In this document: positions 23,546-33,411 of the stretch, piece after piece
How the letters are laid out: every line of letters begins with the position of its first letter
Numbering within the stretch: position 1 is the stretch's first letter
Assembly: GCA_934446355.1 (NCBI GenBank)
Contig: CAKSEC010000004.1
Location: 1-64,000, forward strand
Direction of reading: 5' to 3'
DNA length: 64,000 nt
Source: an uncultured Oscillospiraceae bacterium
GTDB lineage: Bacteria > Bacillota > Clostridia > Oscillospirales > Ruminococcaceae
The notes under the pieces: model-generated
What the model saw: the letters and a program-made list of their open reading frames with translations, nothing else
Databases searched by the model: none
Told to the model about the DNA's origin: nothing
Position numbers and translations under genes: made by a program

Positions 23546-26500
23546 TTACATATCGAACAATGACATCTGCGCAGATTCCGGAATATCCCCGAATACTCCC
23601 ATCTCACGCATTTTGTCGATGACGGTGCTGTTAAGCCCGCTCTGCTGCTGAATGTCGTCGATACACATATATGTGCCGGCGTCAACGACCTCTTTCAGCT
23701 TGAATGCCGCATTTGATCCGCAGCCGTTTATCGCAAGGTAAGGAAGCCTTAGCTTGCCGTCTTCAATATGATAGGTCGCTGCGCCGGACTTCTTGGCGTC
23801 CACGGGAAGCACGCCTATTCCCCTGCACATCATCTCGTTGATAAGCAGGAGTGCGTCCAGAATGCCCTTTTCCTTGACGCCTATGCTCGGAAGCGCCTGA
23901 AGTTCCTTTATCCTAGCCTTTACAGCGTCCTTGCCCCGCAGCACTACATCAGCTTCAAGATTTTCTGTGTGCTTTGTGAGCGTTGCCGCATAAAACTCGC
24001 ACGGCTTGTTTATCTTGAACCAGCACAGCTTAACTGCAGCCGTTACATAAGCCGCTGCGTGCGCTTTAGGGAACATATACTTTATCTTCTTGCAGCTTTC
24101 GACATACCAGTCGGGGACGTTGTTGTCCTTGAATGCCTGATAAATCGTGTCGTCGAACAGCTTCAATGCGTTACCCTTACGTGTTATCTCCATTATCTTG
24201 AACGCAAGACCCGGTTCTACGCCCTTGTGCATAAGGTACACCATGATATTGTCACGTGTTCCTATAACCTCTGAAATGGTGCACGTGCCGTTCTTGATAA
24301 GCTCCTGAGCGTTGCCGAGCCAAACGTCCGTGCCGTGCGACAGACCGGATATCTGCAGCAGGTCGGAGAAGTTCTTCGGCTGGGCGTCCTGAAGCATCTG
24401 CATTGCAAACGGCGTGCCGAACTCCGGAATACCGAATGTTCCGCAGGAAGCGAAAATATCGTCGGGCGTTACTCCGAGCGGCTCGGTGGATACGAACAGG
24501 TCGTATATCGCACGGTCGGTCGTTGGTACGTCGGCGATCTTCATTCCCGTCATATCTTCAAGGTGCTTGTAGAGCGTCGGCACATCGTGTCCCAGTTCGT
24601 CAAGCTTTAGTATGGTATCATGCAGTGCGTGGAAGTCGAAATGCGTGGTTATCATGTCGCTTTCCGTTTTATCCGCCGGGTGCTGAACAGGCGTGAAGTC
24701 GTATACCTCATAGTCGTTCGGCACAACGACCATTCCGCCGGGGTGCTGCGATGTAGTGCGCTTTACGCCTGTGCAGCCTATTGCAAGCCGCTCCATCTCG
24801 GCGTTGTTGTATTCGATCCCACGTTCCTCGCAGTATTTCTTGACAAAGCCGTATGCGGTCTTGTCCTGCACTGCCGAGATAGTACCCGCCTTGAACACGT
24901 GGTCCTTACCGAACAGTTCTTCTGTGTAGCGGTGCACCTTGCCCTGAACCTCGCCTGAGAAGTTAAGGTCGATATCAGGCGCTTTGTCGCCCTTGAAGCC
25001 GAGGAACGTTTCAAAAGGAATGTCGTGTCCGTCACGTATCATGTCTATCCCGCAGTGGGGGCAGTTCTTCTGCGGCAGGTCAAAGCCTGAGCCTACCGAG
25101 CCGTCGGTCACGAACTCGTTGTATCTGCACTTGGGGCAGCGGTAATGCGGCGCAAGCGGGTTTACCTCTGAAATACCCGACATAATCGCAACGAAAGACG
25201 AGCCGACCGAGCCTCTCGAACCTACCAGATAGCCGTTGTCCTCGGAGTATTTAACCAGCTTCTGGGCTATCATGTAAAGCACCGAGAAGCCGTACTTGAT
25301 GATAGCGTCAAGTTCCTTCTGAAGCCTTGCGGAAACTATCTCAGGAATCTTGTCCTCATAGCCGTACCAGTTCATCGCCCTTGTCCAGCAAAGGTCCTGA
25401 AGCTCCTGCTCCGCACCCTCGATGGACGGCGTATACGTGCCCTTTGGTATGGGTCGAATATCCTCGACCATGTCTGCTATCGCATTCGAGTTGGTGATGA
25501 CTACCTCTTTCGCCTTTTCTGTGCCGAGATAGCTGAACTCCTCAAGCATTTCGTCAGTTGTGCGCAGGTACAGCGGAGCCTGATTGTCGGCGTCCTTGAA
25601 GCCCTGTCCTGCCTGCAGTATCTTGCGGAATATGCCGTCCTCTTTGTTCATGAAGTGCACGTCGCAGGTCGCAACTACCGGCTTTCCGAGCTTTTCGCCA
25701 AGCTTCACTATCCGCATATTCAGCTTGCGCAGACCCTCGTCGTCGGACACTCTGCCCTCTCTGACAAGGAACTCGTTGTTCGCAATGGGCTGTATTTCCA
25801 GATAGTCGTAAATCGACGCAATTTTCTCTATTTCGCTCTGCGGCTTATCATCGAGTATCGCACGGAAAAGCTCGCCCGCCTCGCAGGCGCTGCCGACGAT
25901 AAGTCCCTCGCGGTGCTTCTGCAGTTCGGAGAGCGGCACACGTGGCTTTCTGTAGAAGTAATTCAGGTTTGAATACGACACCAGCTTGTACAGGTTTTTC
26001 AGTCCGACCTGATTCTTTGCAATGATTATCATGTGATAGGTCGGCAGCTTTTTCACGTCAACTGTGCCGAGCACCGTATTGAAGTCGCCGAATTTCTCGA
26101 CCGAATGGCCCTTGCACGATACTGTAACAAGCGCAATGAAGATCTTCGATAGCATTTCTGCGTCGTCTATTGCACGGTGGTGGTTGAAGTTACCCAGCTT
26201 GTATTCCTTTGCAACGGTGTCAAGCTTGTGATTCTTAAGATTGGGCAGAGCGGCTCTCGCAAGCTTCAGCGTATCTGCGTAGCGTATATCGTATTTGATG
26301 TCGTGCCGCTCGCAGACTTTCTTTATGAACGAGGTATCAAAGTCCGCATTGTGCGCCACAAGCACGCCCTTTCCGGCGAACTTGATGAAATTCTCGACTG
26401 CTTCCTTTTCAAGCGGTGCGTCCTCAACCATCGAATCGGTGATTCCGGTCAGTTCCGTGATATTTGCCGGAATTTCCATCTCCGGATTCACAAAGGTCTG

Positions 26501-27898
26501 GAATCGGTCAACGACCTCAAGATTACGCAGCTTGACTGCGCCTATTTCGGTAATGCGGTCGGTGTCACGATTGAGTCCCGTGGTTTCAATATCGAACACT
26601 ATCACGTCGTCGTTCAGGGAGCATTCATTGCAGCCCGACACAAGTGCGCCGGAGTCGTTCACGAAGTACGCTTCCATGCCGTAGATTATTTTGAACTCGC
26701 CGCCGTCCTTGCGTATCTTTTCGACCGTGTTCATGGCTTCGGGATAAGCCTGCACGTTGCCGTGGTCGGTTATGGCTATTGCCTTGTGCCCCCATGAGTA
26801 TGCCTGCTTGACAAGTTCTGCGGGCGGCGTTATGGCGTCCATATCCGACATATTCGTATGCAGGTGCAGTTCAACACGCTTCTCTGCGGCTTCGTCCATG
26901 CGCTTTTTCGTCTTGACGGAAGCTATGGAGTAAGGACGAATATTAAGGCATTTTGCGAATGTATCGAACTCGAACTTGCCGGTAACGATTATCGCCTTTC
27001 CGGGCTTTATGTTGCTTTTGATTATATCGCTGTTTTCGGTGGGAGTTATCACCTTTAGTATCTCGGAGGAAGTTCTGTCTGAGAAATAGGCGGTGTAGAT
27101 GAAAGTATTGCCGTCACGTGAGGTCTTTTCATCGGTTTTGAATACCTCGCCCCACAGGGTAACCTCGTCACCCTCTCCGAAAGTTTCAGCCATTTGCAGC
27201 GGCGCTTCGCTGATACCCCTGCCGTAGAACAGGGTCGCATTGCTTTCCAGCTTTTCCGATTCAAACGGCAGCTTTATCTCCTTTGCTTCTTTCAGCACTG
27301 ACGAACCACGTCTGCCGCCTTTTCCTCCGCCGCCGCCCTGAAATCTGTTCTCAGAGGGGGGCGGTGCGGCTGGGGTCAGTGTGATTTTAGGCAGCGGTGC
27401 GCTCTGCTCCGCTTTCAGGTACTCCTCCATGTCAAGTTCGGAGTTGCCGGTAAATTCTACGCTGACAGCTTTTCCGAAGAAGCCTTTTATGTGCTCCTGA
27501 ATCTTGCTGTCTATGCCCATTTTAAGCAGAATATCCCTTCCGCCTGAACTGAGCGAGATGGAGCAGGTGCCGTCGTTTTCCGTTATAACGGCATTGTCAA
27601 GGTAGCCGTTCACTGCGCCGTGACGCTCTTTCAGTATCGCAATTATCTCAGAGATATAGTCGGGAGTGTACAGCGAGGCGTCATAGTTGGGGTAAATCTT
27701 GACGTCTGCCCCGCCCAGAACTGAGGACATCTGCTTTTCTGCAGTGAGTATCTCTGAAGCGGCGCACAGCTTGTCCATGCCGATTTTGAAAAGAAGCTGA
27801 TTCTTCCCCTCGGTGTATTTGATTTTAAGTACTGTTCCCGCAGAAACGGTCTGCGGCAGGTTCAGTCCCTCGAACAGTTCACTTAATTTTGCAGACAT
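23546..27898 (-). CDS. polC: DNA polymerase III alpha subunit, Gram-positive PolC type
   Basis: 1450 aa, standard for PolC. Order: N-terminal domains (1-230), an OB fold (GDEVTLWGEVFKTDEKTSRDG near 243), a PHP domain with RVELHLHTNMSDMDAITP near 340-358 and AIAITDHGNVQAYPE, split by a DEDD 3'-5' exonuclease insert (VIVFDIETTGLNRDTDRITEIG near 430, VLVAHNADFDTSFI, HRAIDDAEML). The polymerase core follows, including DIDLNFSGEVQGKVHRYTEELFG, with a zinc finger (CPKCRY...CPHCGID) and the C-terminal beta-binding region. It is the main replicative polymerase and the last gene of the operon from pyrH to polC. Confidence 0.97.
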   Translation of the reverse strand: MSAKLSELFEGLNLPQTVSAGTVLKIKYTEGKNQLLFKIGMDKLCAASEILTAEKQMSSVLGGADVKIYPNYDASLYTPDYISEIIAILKERHGAVNGYLDNAVITENDGTCSISLSSGGRDILLKMGIDSKIQEHIKGFFGKAVSVEFTGNSELDMEEYLKAEQSAPLPKITLTPAAPPPSENRFQGGGGGKGGRRGSSVLKEAKEIKLPFESEKLESNATLFYGRGISEAPLQMAETFGEGDEVTLWGEVFKTDEKTSRDGNTFIYTAYFSDRTSSEILKVITPTENSDIIKSNIKPGKAIIVTGKFEFDTFAKCLNIRPYSIASVKTKKRMDEAAEKRVELHLHTNMSDMDAITPPAELVKQAYSWGHKAIAITDHGNVQAYPEAMNTVEKIRKDGGEFKIIYGMEAYFVNDSGALVSGCNECSLNDDVIVFDIETTGLNRDTDRITEIGAVKLRNLEVVDRFQTFVNPEMEIPANITELTGITDSMVEDAPLEKEAVENFIKFAGKGVLVAHNADFDTSFIKKVCERHDIKYDIRYADTLKLARAALPNLKNHKLDTVAKEYKLGNFNHHRAIDDAEMLSKIFIALVTVSCKGHSVEKFGDFNTVLGTVDVKKLPTYHMIIIAKNQVGLKNLYKLVSYSNLNYFYRKPRVPLSELQKHREGLIVGSACEAGELFRAILDDKPQSEIEKIASIYDYLEIQPIANNEFLVREGRVSDDEGLRKLNMRIVKLGEKLGKPVVATCDVHFMNKEDGIFRKILQAGQGFKDADNQAPLYLRTTDEMLEEFSYLGTEKAKEVVITNSNAIADMVEDIRPIPKGTYTPSIEGAEQELQDLCWTRAMNWYGYEDKIPEIVSARLQKELDAIIKYGFSVLYMIAQKLVKYSEDNGYLVGSRGSVGSSFVAIMSGISEVNPLAPHYRCPKCRYNEFVTDGSVGSGFDLPQKNCPHCGIDMIRDGHDIPFETFLGFKGDKAPDIDLNFSGEVQGKVHRYTEELFGKDHVFKAGTISAVQDKTAYGFVKKYCEERGIEYNNAEMERLAIGCTGVKRTTSQHPGGMVVVPNDYEVYDFTPVQHPADKTESDMITTHFDFHALHDTILKLDELGHDVPTLYKHLEDMTGMKIADVPTTDRAIYDLFVSTEPLGVTPDDIFASCGTFGIPEFGTPFAMQMLQDAQPKNFSDLLQISGLSHGTDVWLGNAQELIKNGTCTISEVIGTRDNIMVYLMHKGVEPGLAFKIMEITRKGNALKLFDDTIYQAFKDNNVPDWYVESCKKIKYMFPKAHAAAYVTAAVKLCWFKINKPCEFYAATLTKHTENLEADVVLRGKDAVKARIKELQALPSIGVKEKGILDALLLINEMMCRGIGVLPVDAKKSGAATYHIEDGKLRLPYLAINGCGSNAAFKLKEVVDAGTYMCIDDIQQQSGLNSTVIDKMREMGVFGDIPESAQMSLFDM

Positions 27899-27917
27899 TT
27901 AATACTTCCTTTCCGTA

Positions 27918-28952
27918 TTACAGCAGGTCTATTTCCCTTTTCAGTTCATAAAGCAGCTTGTCCTCAGGTACTTTCCGCAGTATCTGACCTTTTTTGAATA
28001 TGATACCCTCGCCGTTTCCTCCGGCAATGCCGAGGTCGGCTTCACGTGCTTCGCCCGGACCGTTTACAACGCAGCCCATGACTGCGATTTTCAGCGGCTT
28101 GTCGATGTCCCTGCACAGTGCTTCCACCTGACTGGCGAGCGTGATAAGGTCAATTTTCGTCCTGCCGCAGGTGGGACAGGACACTATCTGCACTCCCCCG
28201 CCCATTCCGCAGGCGGAAAGAATATCCTTTGCGGCGTATATCTCCTTTATCGGGTCGGCAGTCAGCGACACCCGAATAGTGTCACCTATTCCGTCGCACA
28301 AAAGCGAGCCTATACCGACGGCTGACTTAACGAGCCCCATTCTTTCAGTGCCCGCTTCCGTGACGCCCAGATGCAGCGGGTAGTCCACCTGCTGCGCCAG
28401 AAGTCTGTAAGCGGCTATCATCAGCTTCACATCTGAGGATTTTATGCTGATAACTATATCGTCGAAATCGCAGTCGTTCAGCAGCTTCACATGAGCCATT
28501 GCGCTTTCAACAAGGGCTTCGGGCGTGGGGCTGCCGTATTTTTTCAGAAGTTCACGCTCCAGCGAGCCGGAATTTACGCCTATCCTTATCGGGACGCTGT
28601 GCTTGCGGCAAACGTCTGCGACCATACGTACCCTGTCTGCGCCGCCGATATTTCCGGGGTTTATTCTAACCTTGTCAACGCCCGCTTCGACCGCCGCTAT
28701 AGCTATTCTGTAATCAAAATGAATGTCAGCCACAAGCGGAATGCTTACCTTTTCCTTTATTGCCGGAATAAGCCGCACCGCTTCTATCGTCGGTATTGCG
28801 GCACGCACTATCTCGCAGCCCGCTTTTTCAAGCTGAATTGCCTGCTCAACGCTTTTTTCAGTCAATTCTGCGGGAATATTCAGCATTGACTGTATATAGA
28901 TTTTTCCGTCGCCGAGCGTCAGACCGCCGACTTTTACTTTTTTCTTACTCAC
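27918..28952 (-). CDS. ispG: 4-hydroxy-3-methylbut-2-enyl diphosphate synthase
   Basis: 344 aa. Iron-sulfur enzyme of the MEP isoprenoid pathway. TIM barrel with VADIHFDYRIAIAAVEAGVDKVRINPGNIG, then a C-terminal domain with the [4Fe-4S] cysteines in SCPTCGRTKIDL and MGCVVNGPGEAREADLGIAGG. It overlaps rseP by 4 nt (ATGA) and lies 19 bp before polC. Confidence 0.96.
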   Translation of the reverse strand: MSKKKVKVGGLTLGDGKIYIQSMLNIPAELTEKSVEQAIQLEKAGCEIVRAAIPTIEAVRLIPAIKEKVSIPLVADIHFDYRIAIAAVEAGVDKVRINPGNIGGADRVRMVADVCRKHSVPIRIGVNSGSLERELLKKYGSPTPEALVESAMAHVKLLNDCDFDDIVISIKSSDVKLMIAAYRLLAQQVDYPLHLGVTEAGTERMGLVKSAVGIGSLLCDGIGDTIRVSLTADPIKEIYAAKDILSACGMGGGVQIVSCPTCGRTKIDLITLASQVEALCRDIDKPLKIAVMGCVVNGPGEAREADLGIAGGNGEGIIFKKGQILRKVPEDKLLYELKREIDLL

Positions 28953-29998
28953 TGGAAACCTCCGCTGATAAGCTTGGAAATATCGCCGAATGTCACAACC
29001 AGCATAAGAACCATCAGCAGACCGAAGCCAACAAGATGGACTATGCCCTCTATCTCAGGTTTGAGCGGCTTACGGCGTATCGCTTCGATGACCAGAAACA
29101 GGAATCTGCAGCCGTCCAGAGCGGGAATAGGCAGCAGGTTGAATACGCCGACATTTATCGTGATGAACGAGAATATGCTCAGGAAGTTTGACCAGCCGTA
29201 ACTCATGCTCTTTGAAACGACTGTGACAGTGCCGACTGGACCCGACAGGTCTTTCAGTCCGTATTTGCCCTTGAACAGGTCGGCAAGCGTTATCAGTATC
29301 ATTCTTCCGGTCGAAGCGGATTCACGCAGACCGTAATTCAGCACGCTGCCGACATTCCTTTCAAGCGGGTAAACGTAGAAATCATACGCTATGCTTCCGT
29401 TTCCGTTTTCGTCTTTTTCGGCGTAAAACTCCACGTCTTTCAGCGTGATGACCTCGCCGTTTCTGCGTACCTTGAAATCAAACAGCAGGTTGCCGTCCTG
29501 ATTGACACGTGTTCCGCTGTTTGTCAGCTTGTATACGATGTCTGAAGCTGTCCATATCGGCGTGTTGTCGATAGAGAGAATTTCGTCGTTCACTTGAAGC
29601 TGCTGACTGCTGAACGAAGTGTCTGCAAACGAGCTTATCGTTGTAGTGCCGTAGGATCTTGAAATGCAGATCGAGATGACTACCACGATAAAGCCAAGGA
29701 TCAGGTTCATTATAGGACCTGCAAGAATGGTTATCATTCTTTGCCATACCGGTCTGCGGTTGAACGCTCTGGGATTATCGCTTTCATCGGACTCGCCCTC
29801 CATGGATACTGAGCCGCCTATGGGCAGAAGTCGAATGACGTAATTCGTTTCCTTACCCTTTTTGCGGAGTATTACCGGACCCATGCCGAGCGCAAATTCG
29901 TTTACCTGAATACCGCACAGCTTTGCGGCGGTAAAATGTCCCAGTTCATGAATTATTATAATGACGCAGAATGCGAGTATTGCAATTACTATCTGCAT
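28949..29998 (-). CDS. rseP: Site-2 intramembrane zinc metalloprotease (RseP/RasP)
   Basis: 349 aa. HELGH at 17-21 in the first transmembrane helix binds zinc with the Asp of NLLPIPALDGCRF near 295-305. A PDZ domain sits in the middle (QQLQVNDEILSIDNTPIWTASDI). At least four membrane segments are visible, the last VGFGLLMVLMLVV. In Firmicutes this protease cleaves anti-sigma factors and signal peptide remnants. It is translationally coupled to ispG. Confidence 0.94.
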   Translation of the reverse strand: MQIVIAILAFCVIIIIHELGHFTAAKLCGIQVNEFALGMGPVILRKKGKETNYVIRLLPIGGSVSMEGESDESDNPRAFNRRPVWQRMITILAGPIMNLILGFIVVVISICISRSYGTTTISSFADTSFSSQQLQVNDEILSIDNTPIWTASDIVYKLTNSGTRVNQDGNLLFDFKVRRNGEVITLKDVEFYAEKDENGNGSIAYDFYVYPLERNVGSVLNYGLRESASTGRMILITLADLFKGKYGLKDLSGPVGTVTVVSKSMSYGWSNFLSIFSFITINVGVFNLLPIPALDGCRFLFLVIEAIRRKPLKPEIEGIVHLVGFGLLMVLMLVVTFGDISKLISGGFQ

Positions 29999-30010
29999 AT
30001 TTCCTCCAAA

Positions 30011-31153
30011 TCAACCGCCGAATCTCAGTCTGACAAATTCCTCTGCAGCTTTCTGTGTGTCGAGAATATCCGAAAGAGATGGCTCGTGAATATTTTTAAC
30101 GCTTTCAAGCGCAGCGTTTACCGCTTCCCCGATGTCAAGGAATCCTATCTTCCTGCTGAGGAACAGAGCGACCGCAGCCTCGTTCGCAGAATTGACTATG
30201 CACGGTGCGTTCCCGCCTATTGAGATAGCCTTTTTCGCTGCGGCAAGGCAGATGAACGTATCCTCGTCGGCTCTGCCGAACGTCAGCTGTCCCACATCGA
30301 ACAGCGACAGCCGCTTTGCAGGCGACGGAAGCCGCTGCGGGTAGGTCAGGGCAAGCTGAATGGGTATCCTCATATCAGCAGTTCCAAGCTGCGCTATCAC
30401 AGCGCCGTCTGCAAACTCCACCGCTGAATGAATGATACTCTGGCGATGGACGACTACCTCTACCTGCTCAGGCAGTACGTCGAAAAGCCGGACTGCTTCG
30501 ATAAGCTCCAGCCCCTTATTCATCAGCGTGGCGCTGTCTATCGTGATTTTTGCGCCCATGCTCCAGTTCGGGTGATTTAACGCCTGCTCGACTGTAACAT
30601 TTCGCAGCTGTTCGGTAGTCATGCCGTAAAACGGACCGCCGGACGCCGTCAGCAGTATTTTTTCGGGACGGTTGTCGCCTGCGCCTATCAGGCACTGAAA
30701 TATCGCTGAGTGCTCGCTGTCGATGGGCAGAAGCTTCACGCCGTTGCGCTTCACGCACTCAGTCACCAGAGTGCCGCCTGCGACCAGCGTTTCCTTGTTT
30801 GCAAGAGCGATGTCGTTATGCGCCTTTGCTGCTTCAAGCGTTGGCAGGAGCCCCACCATTCCAACGACTGAGTTTACGACCGTGTCGCACTCCATTCGTG
30901 CAAGTTCGCACAGTCCGTCCATTCCGGTCAGTACCTTGATATGTGTGTCCGCAAGCCTGCTTTTCATGTCTGAATAGGCATTCTCGCTGAATATGCAGAC
31001 TGCGTCCGGCATGAACTCTCTTGCCTGCTGTTCAAGAACCTTCGTGCTGTTCAGTGCAGCCAAAGCCTTTACTTTGATATTATGCAGCCTGCAGACGTCT
31101 AATGTCTGCGTGCCGATCGAACCGGTCGATCCAAGAACTACGATATTCTTCAT
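30011..31153 (-). CDS. dxr: 1-deoxy-D-xylulose 5-phosphate reductoisomerase
   Basis: 380 aa. NADPH-dependent conversion of DXP to MEP, the first committed step of the MEP pathway. NADPH-binding GSTGSIGTQTLDVCR at 8-22; IALANKETLVAGG; metal and substrate site LPIDSEHSAIFQCL; PFYGMTTEQL, WSMGAKITIDSATLMNKGLE near 200-220. A large hairpin separates it from cdsA upstream. Confidence 0.96.
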   Translation of the reverse strand: MKNIVVLGSTGSIGTQTLDVCRLHNIKVKALAALNSTKVLEQQAREFMPDAVCIFSENAYSDMKSRLADTHIKVLTGMDGLCELARMECDTVVNSVVGMVGLLPTLEAAKAHNDIALANKETLVAGGTLVTECVKRNGVKLLPIDSEHSAIFQCLIGAGDNRPEKILLTASGGPFYGMTTEQLRNVTVEQALNHPNWSMGAKITIDSATLMNKGLELIEAVRLFDVLPEQVEVVVHRQSIIHSAVEFADGAVIAQLGTADMRIPIQLALTYPQRLPSPAKRLSLFDVGQLTFGRADEDTFICLAAAKKAISIGGNAPCIVNSANEAAVALFLSRKIGFLDIGEAVNAALESVKNIHEPSLSDILDTQKAAEEFVRLRFGG

Positions 31154-31180
31154 TATGCCCCGTTATTCCCCTTAATAAAA

Positions 31181-31250
31181 CCACCCATTCACTACAGGTC
31201 ACCTCTAAAATGTTCCGTTTCTTAGAAGTGCCCTGTTTGTGAACGGGCGG
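31181..31250 (-). terminator. Large hairpin with T-run between cdsA and dxr
   Basis: On the minus strand a lower stem (CCGCCCGTTCA with TGAATGGGTGG) and an upper stem (ACAGGGCACTTCTAA with TTAGAGGTGACCTGT) enclose an ~11 nt loop, and TTTTATT follows. About 26 pairs with few mismatches. It may terminate part of the transcript (an attenuator within the operon) or be a mobile hairpin element. Confidence 0.6.
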
Positions 31251-31258
31251 CAGATAGT

Positions 31259-32113
31259 TTATAAATAAATATAGTTACCCAGATATGTCAGCGCAACATA
31301 CAGGAACGGTGCGACGAAGATAACGCTGTCAAATCTGTCTATAACGCCGCCGTGTCCCGGCATGATGTTGCCGAAATCCTTGACATTGTGCTCACGCTTT
31401 ATCACTGACGCCGAGAGATCGCCGACAACTCCAACGAGGGAAGCAAACATCGACAGCGGGATAAGCACTGCGTAATTCAGCTGGTGCTCAGTCAGCCCGA
31501 CCACGTTGTATACAACAAGCGTTATCGCCATTACTACGCCGACAGTGACAATTCCGCCGACAAGACCCTCGACAGTCTTTTTCGGGCTGATGGTCGGGCA
31601 CAGCTTATGCTTTCCGAGGAACGTTCCCACGAAAAATGCGCCCGAATCCCCGAACCATGCGCTGAACAGCACAAACAGTATCATGAATATCCCAAGAGGC
31701 TTGCCGCATTCAGAGAACCTCAGCAGTATAATACAGCTGAGCGCCGTGGGTAGAAGTCCGCCGGCCGCACCGCACGAAAGCACCTGCTCGAATTTCACAT
31801 TCTTGTGATCTCTGAGCATTAGCAGAGCCATTATAAGCACATAACCCATTGCAAGCGGTAAGGTGAACACCCTCACAAACGGGTACTGCTGACCGATAAT
31901 GATAGATGCAGGAAAAATGGCTGCGAAAACCACTGATACCCAGCACATAGCCTTGTGTCCGTCGCATTTTATTGCATGGATTATCTCCCATACTCCCACT
32001 GCAGACAGGAACATTATCATCGCCGTGTAAACATACAGATTGTCAAGTACCAGTATCGTGATACCGATAATACAACCAACAAGAGCGGATAACAGCCTAA
32101 CAGCCATAAGCAA
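31259..32113 (-). CDS. cdsA: Phosphatidate cytidylyltransferase
   Basis: 284 aa integral membrane protein with about eight hydrophobic segments. Makes CDP-diacylglycerol from phosphatidic acid and CTP for phospholipid synthesis. The C-terminal family signature is clear: SVIKREHNVKDFGNIMPGHG followed by GVIDRFDSVIFVAP, with the Asp pair. The earlier motif GDSGAFFVGTFLGKHKLCP and SPKKTVEG are also present. It is placed between uppS and dxr as in other Firmicutes. Confidence 0.95.
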   Translation of the reverse strand: MLMAVRLLSALVGCIIGITILVLDNLYVYTAMIMFLSAVGVWEIIHAIKCDGHKAMCWVSVVFAAIFPASIIIGQQYPFVRVFTLPLAMGYVLIMALLMLRDHKNVKFEQVLSCGAAGGLLPTALSCIILLRFSECGKPLGIFMILFVLFSAWFGDSGAFFVGTFLGKHKLCPTISPKKTVEGLVGGIVTVGVVMAITLVVYNVVGLTEHQLNYAVLIPLSMFASLVGVVGDLSASVIKREHNVKDFGNIMPGHGGVIDRFDSVIFVAPFLYVALTYLGNYIYL

Positions 32114-32131
32114 ACCCTTCCTCAGGAATAA

Positions 32132-32836
32132 TCAGACGCCGCCAAAGCGTCTGTCACGGTCTGAGTAAGCCCTGACCGCATATTCAAGATGTTTTTTATT
32201 AAAATCTGGCCAAAGCACGTCCATGAACACAAATTCAGCATAAGCAGCCTGCCAAATCAAGAAGTTTGACAAGCGCTGCTCACCGCTCGGACGAACGATA
32301 AGATCCAGCGGCGGCATTTCAGCAGTGTAAAGAAGCTGCTCGACAGAATCCTCCGAAATAGCTTCCGGATCTATCTCCGAACGTACCGCACGGCGGGCTA
32401 GTTCCTTTGCGGCGTGGACTATCTCAGCCCTGCCGCCGTAATTGAGCGCAACGCCGACGATTATTCCGGTATTCTCTTCCGTGGAACGCTGGATATCATG
32501 AAGTTCTTCAGCGATATCGGCGGGAAGCCCGTCAATGTCACCGATGAAAATGAACCTCATGTTCTCCCTTGCAGAAGCACGTATCTCTTTAATATACTGG
32601 CGAAGCAGGTTCATTATGCCGTTGACTTCTTCAGCCGGACGTTTCCAGTTCTCGGTGGAAAAGGCGTAGAAAGTCACGCACTTTATACCAAGCTCCTCAG
32701 CCCAGTGAATGGTCTTTTTGAACACAGCAGCGCCCTGCTTGTGCCCGAAGCTTCTCGGCAGACCACGCTTTTTCGCCCATCTGCCGTTGCCGTCCATGAT
32801 TATGCCGATATGCTGGGGTACAGATGATCCTGACAT
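32132..32836 (-). CDS. uppS: Isoprenyl (undecaprenyl) diphosphate synthase
   Basis: 234 aa cis-prenyltransferase that makes the C55 lipid carrier for peptidoglycan. Signatures IGIIMDGNGRWAKKRGLPRSFGHKQG at the N-terminus (catalytic Asp in MDGNGRW), FYAFSTENWKRP, LNYGGRAEIVHAAKELA, and PPLDLIVRPSGEQRLSNFLIWQAAYAEF. Its ATG overlaps the frr stop by 1 nt. Confidence 0.96.
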   Translation of the reverse strand: MSGSSVPQHIGIIMDGNGRWAKKRGLPRSFGHKQGAAVFKKTIHWAEELGIKCVTFYAFSTENWKRPAEEVNGIMNLLRQYIKEIRASARENMRFIFIGDIDGLPADIAEELHDIQRSTEENTGIIVGVALNYGGRAEIVHAAKELARRAVRSEIDPEAISEDSVEQLLYTAEMPPLDLIVRPSGEQRLSNFLIWQAAYAEFVFMDVLWPDFNKKHLEYAVRAYSDRDRRFGGV

Positions 32837-33390
32837 CAGATAGCCATTATCTCCTTGTCCTTATCTGCGCCCACTGCGTCGATATCCTCTATTGCCTTAT
32901 CGGTGAACTTCTGGACTTTCTTTTCAGCTTCCTTGAGGTCGTCCTCGGTTATTTCGCTATTCTTCTTTTTTGCTTTCAGCTTGTCGAGAGCGTCACGGCG
33001 TACATTACGTACAGCGACCTTGCTTTCCTCGCATATCTTGCTGACCTGCTTGCAGAGTTCCTTTCTGCGGTCCTCAGTAAGCTGCGGGAATGCGATACGC
33101 AGAACTCTGCCGTCGTTTGTGGGGTTGATACCCAAGTCGCTTGCCTGAATAGCCTTTTCGATGGATTTCAGGGTAGAACTGTCAAACGGCTGTACGACCA
33201 GTATTCTCGCTTCCGATACTGAGATGGAAGCCATCTGATTTACGGGCGTAGGCGCACCATAGTAGTCAACGGTTATCTTGTCAAGTACCGCAGGATTAGC
33301 ACGGCCTGCACGGATAGTAGCAAGTTCGCTTTCAAGCGCATTTATGCACTTGCCCATTTTTTCCTTGGTTGTGTCGAGTATTTCTTTCAT
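32836..33390 (-). CDS. frr: Ribosome recycling factor
   Basis: 184 aa, standard length. Splits post-termination ribosomes with EF-G. ATIRAGRANPAVLDKITVDYYGAPTPVNQMASI near 25-57, RVLRIAFPQLTEDRRKEL and VRNVRRDALDKLKA are the usual conserved blocks. It follows pyrH after about 20 bp, the usual pyrH-frr order. Confidence 0.96.
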   Translation of the reverse strand: MKEILDTTKEKMGKCINALESELATIRAGRANPAVLDKITVDYYGAPTPVNQMASISVSEARILVVQPFDSSTLKSIEKAIQASDLGINPTNDGRVLRIAFPQLTEDRRKELCKQVSKICEESKVAVRNVRRDALDKLKAKKKNSEITEDDLKEAEKKVQKFTDKAIEDIDAVGADKDKEIMAI

Positions 33391-33411
33391 AATGGCACCT
33401 CTTTCAATGTG

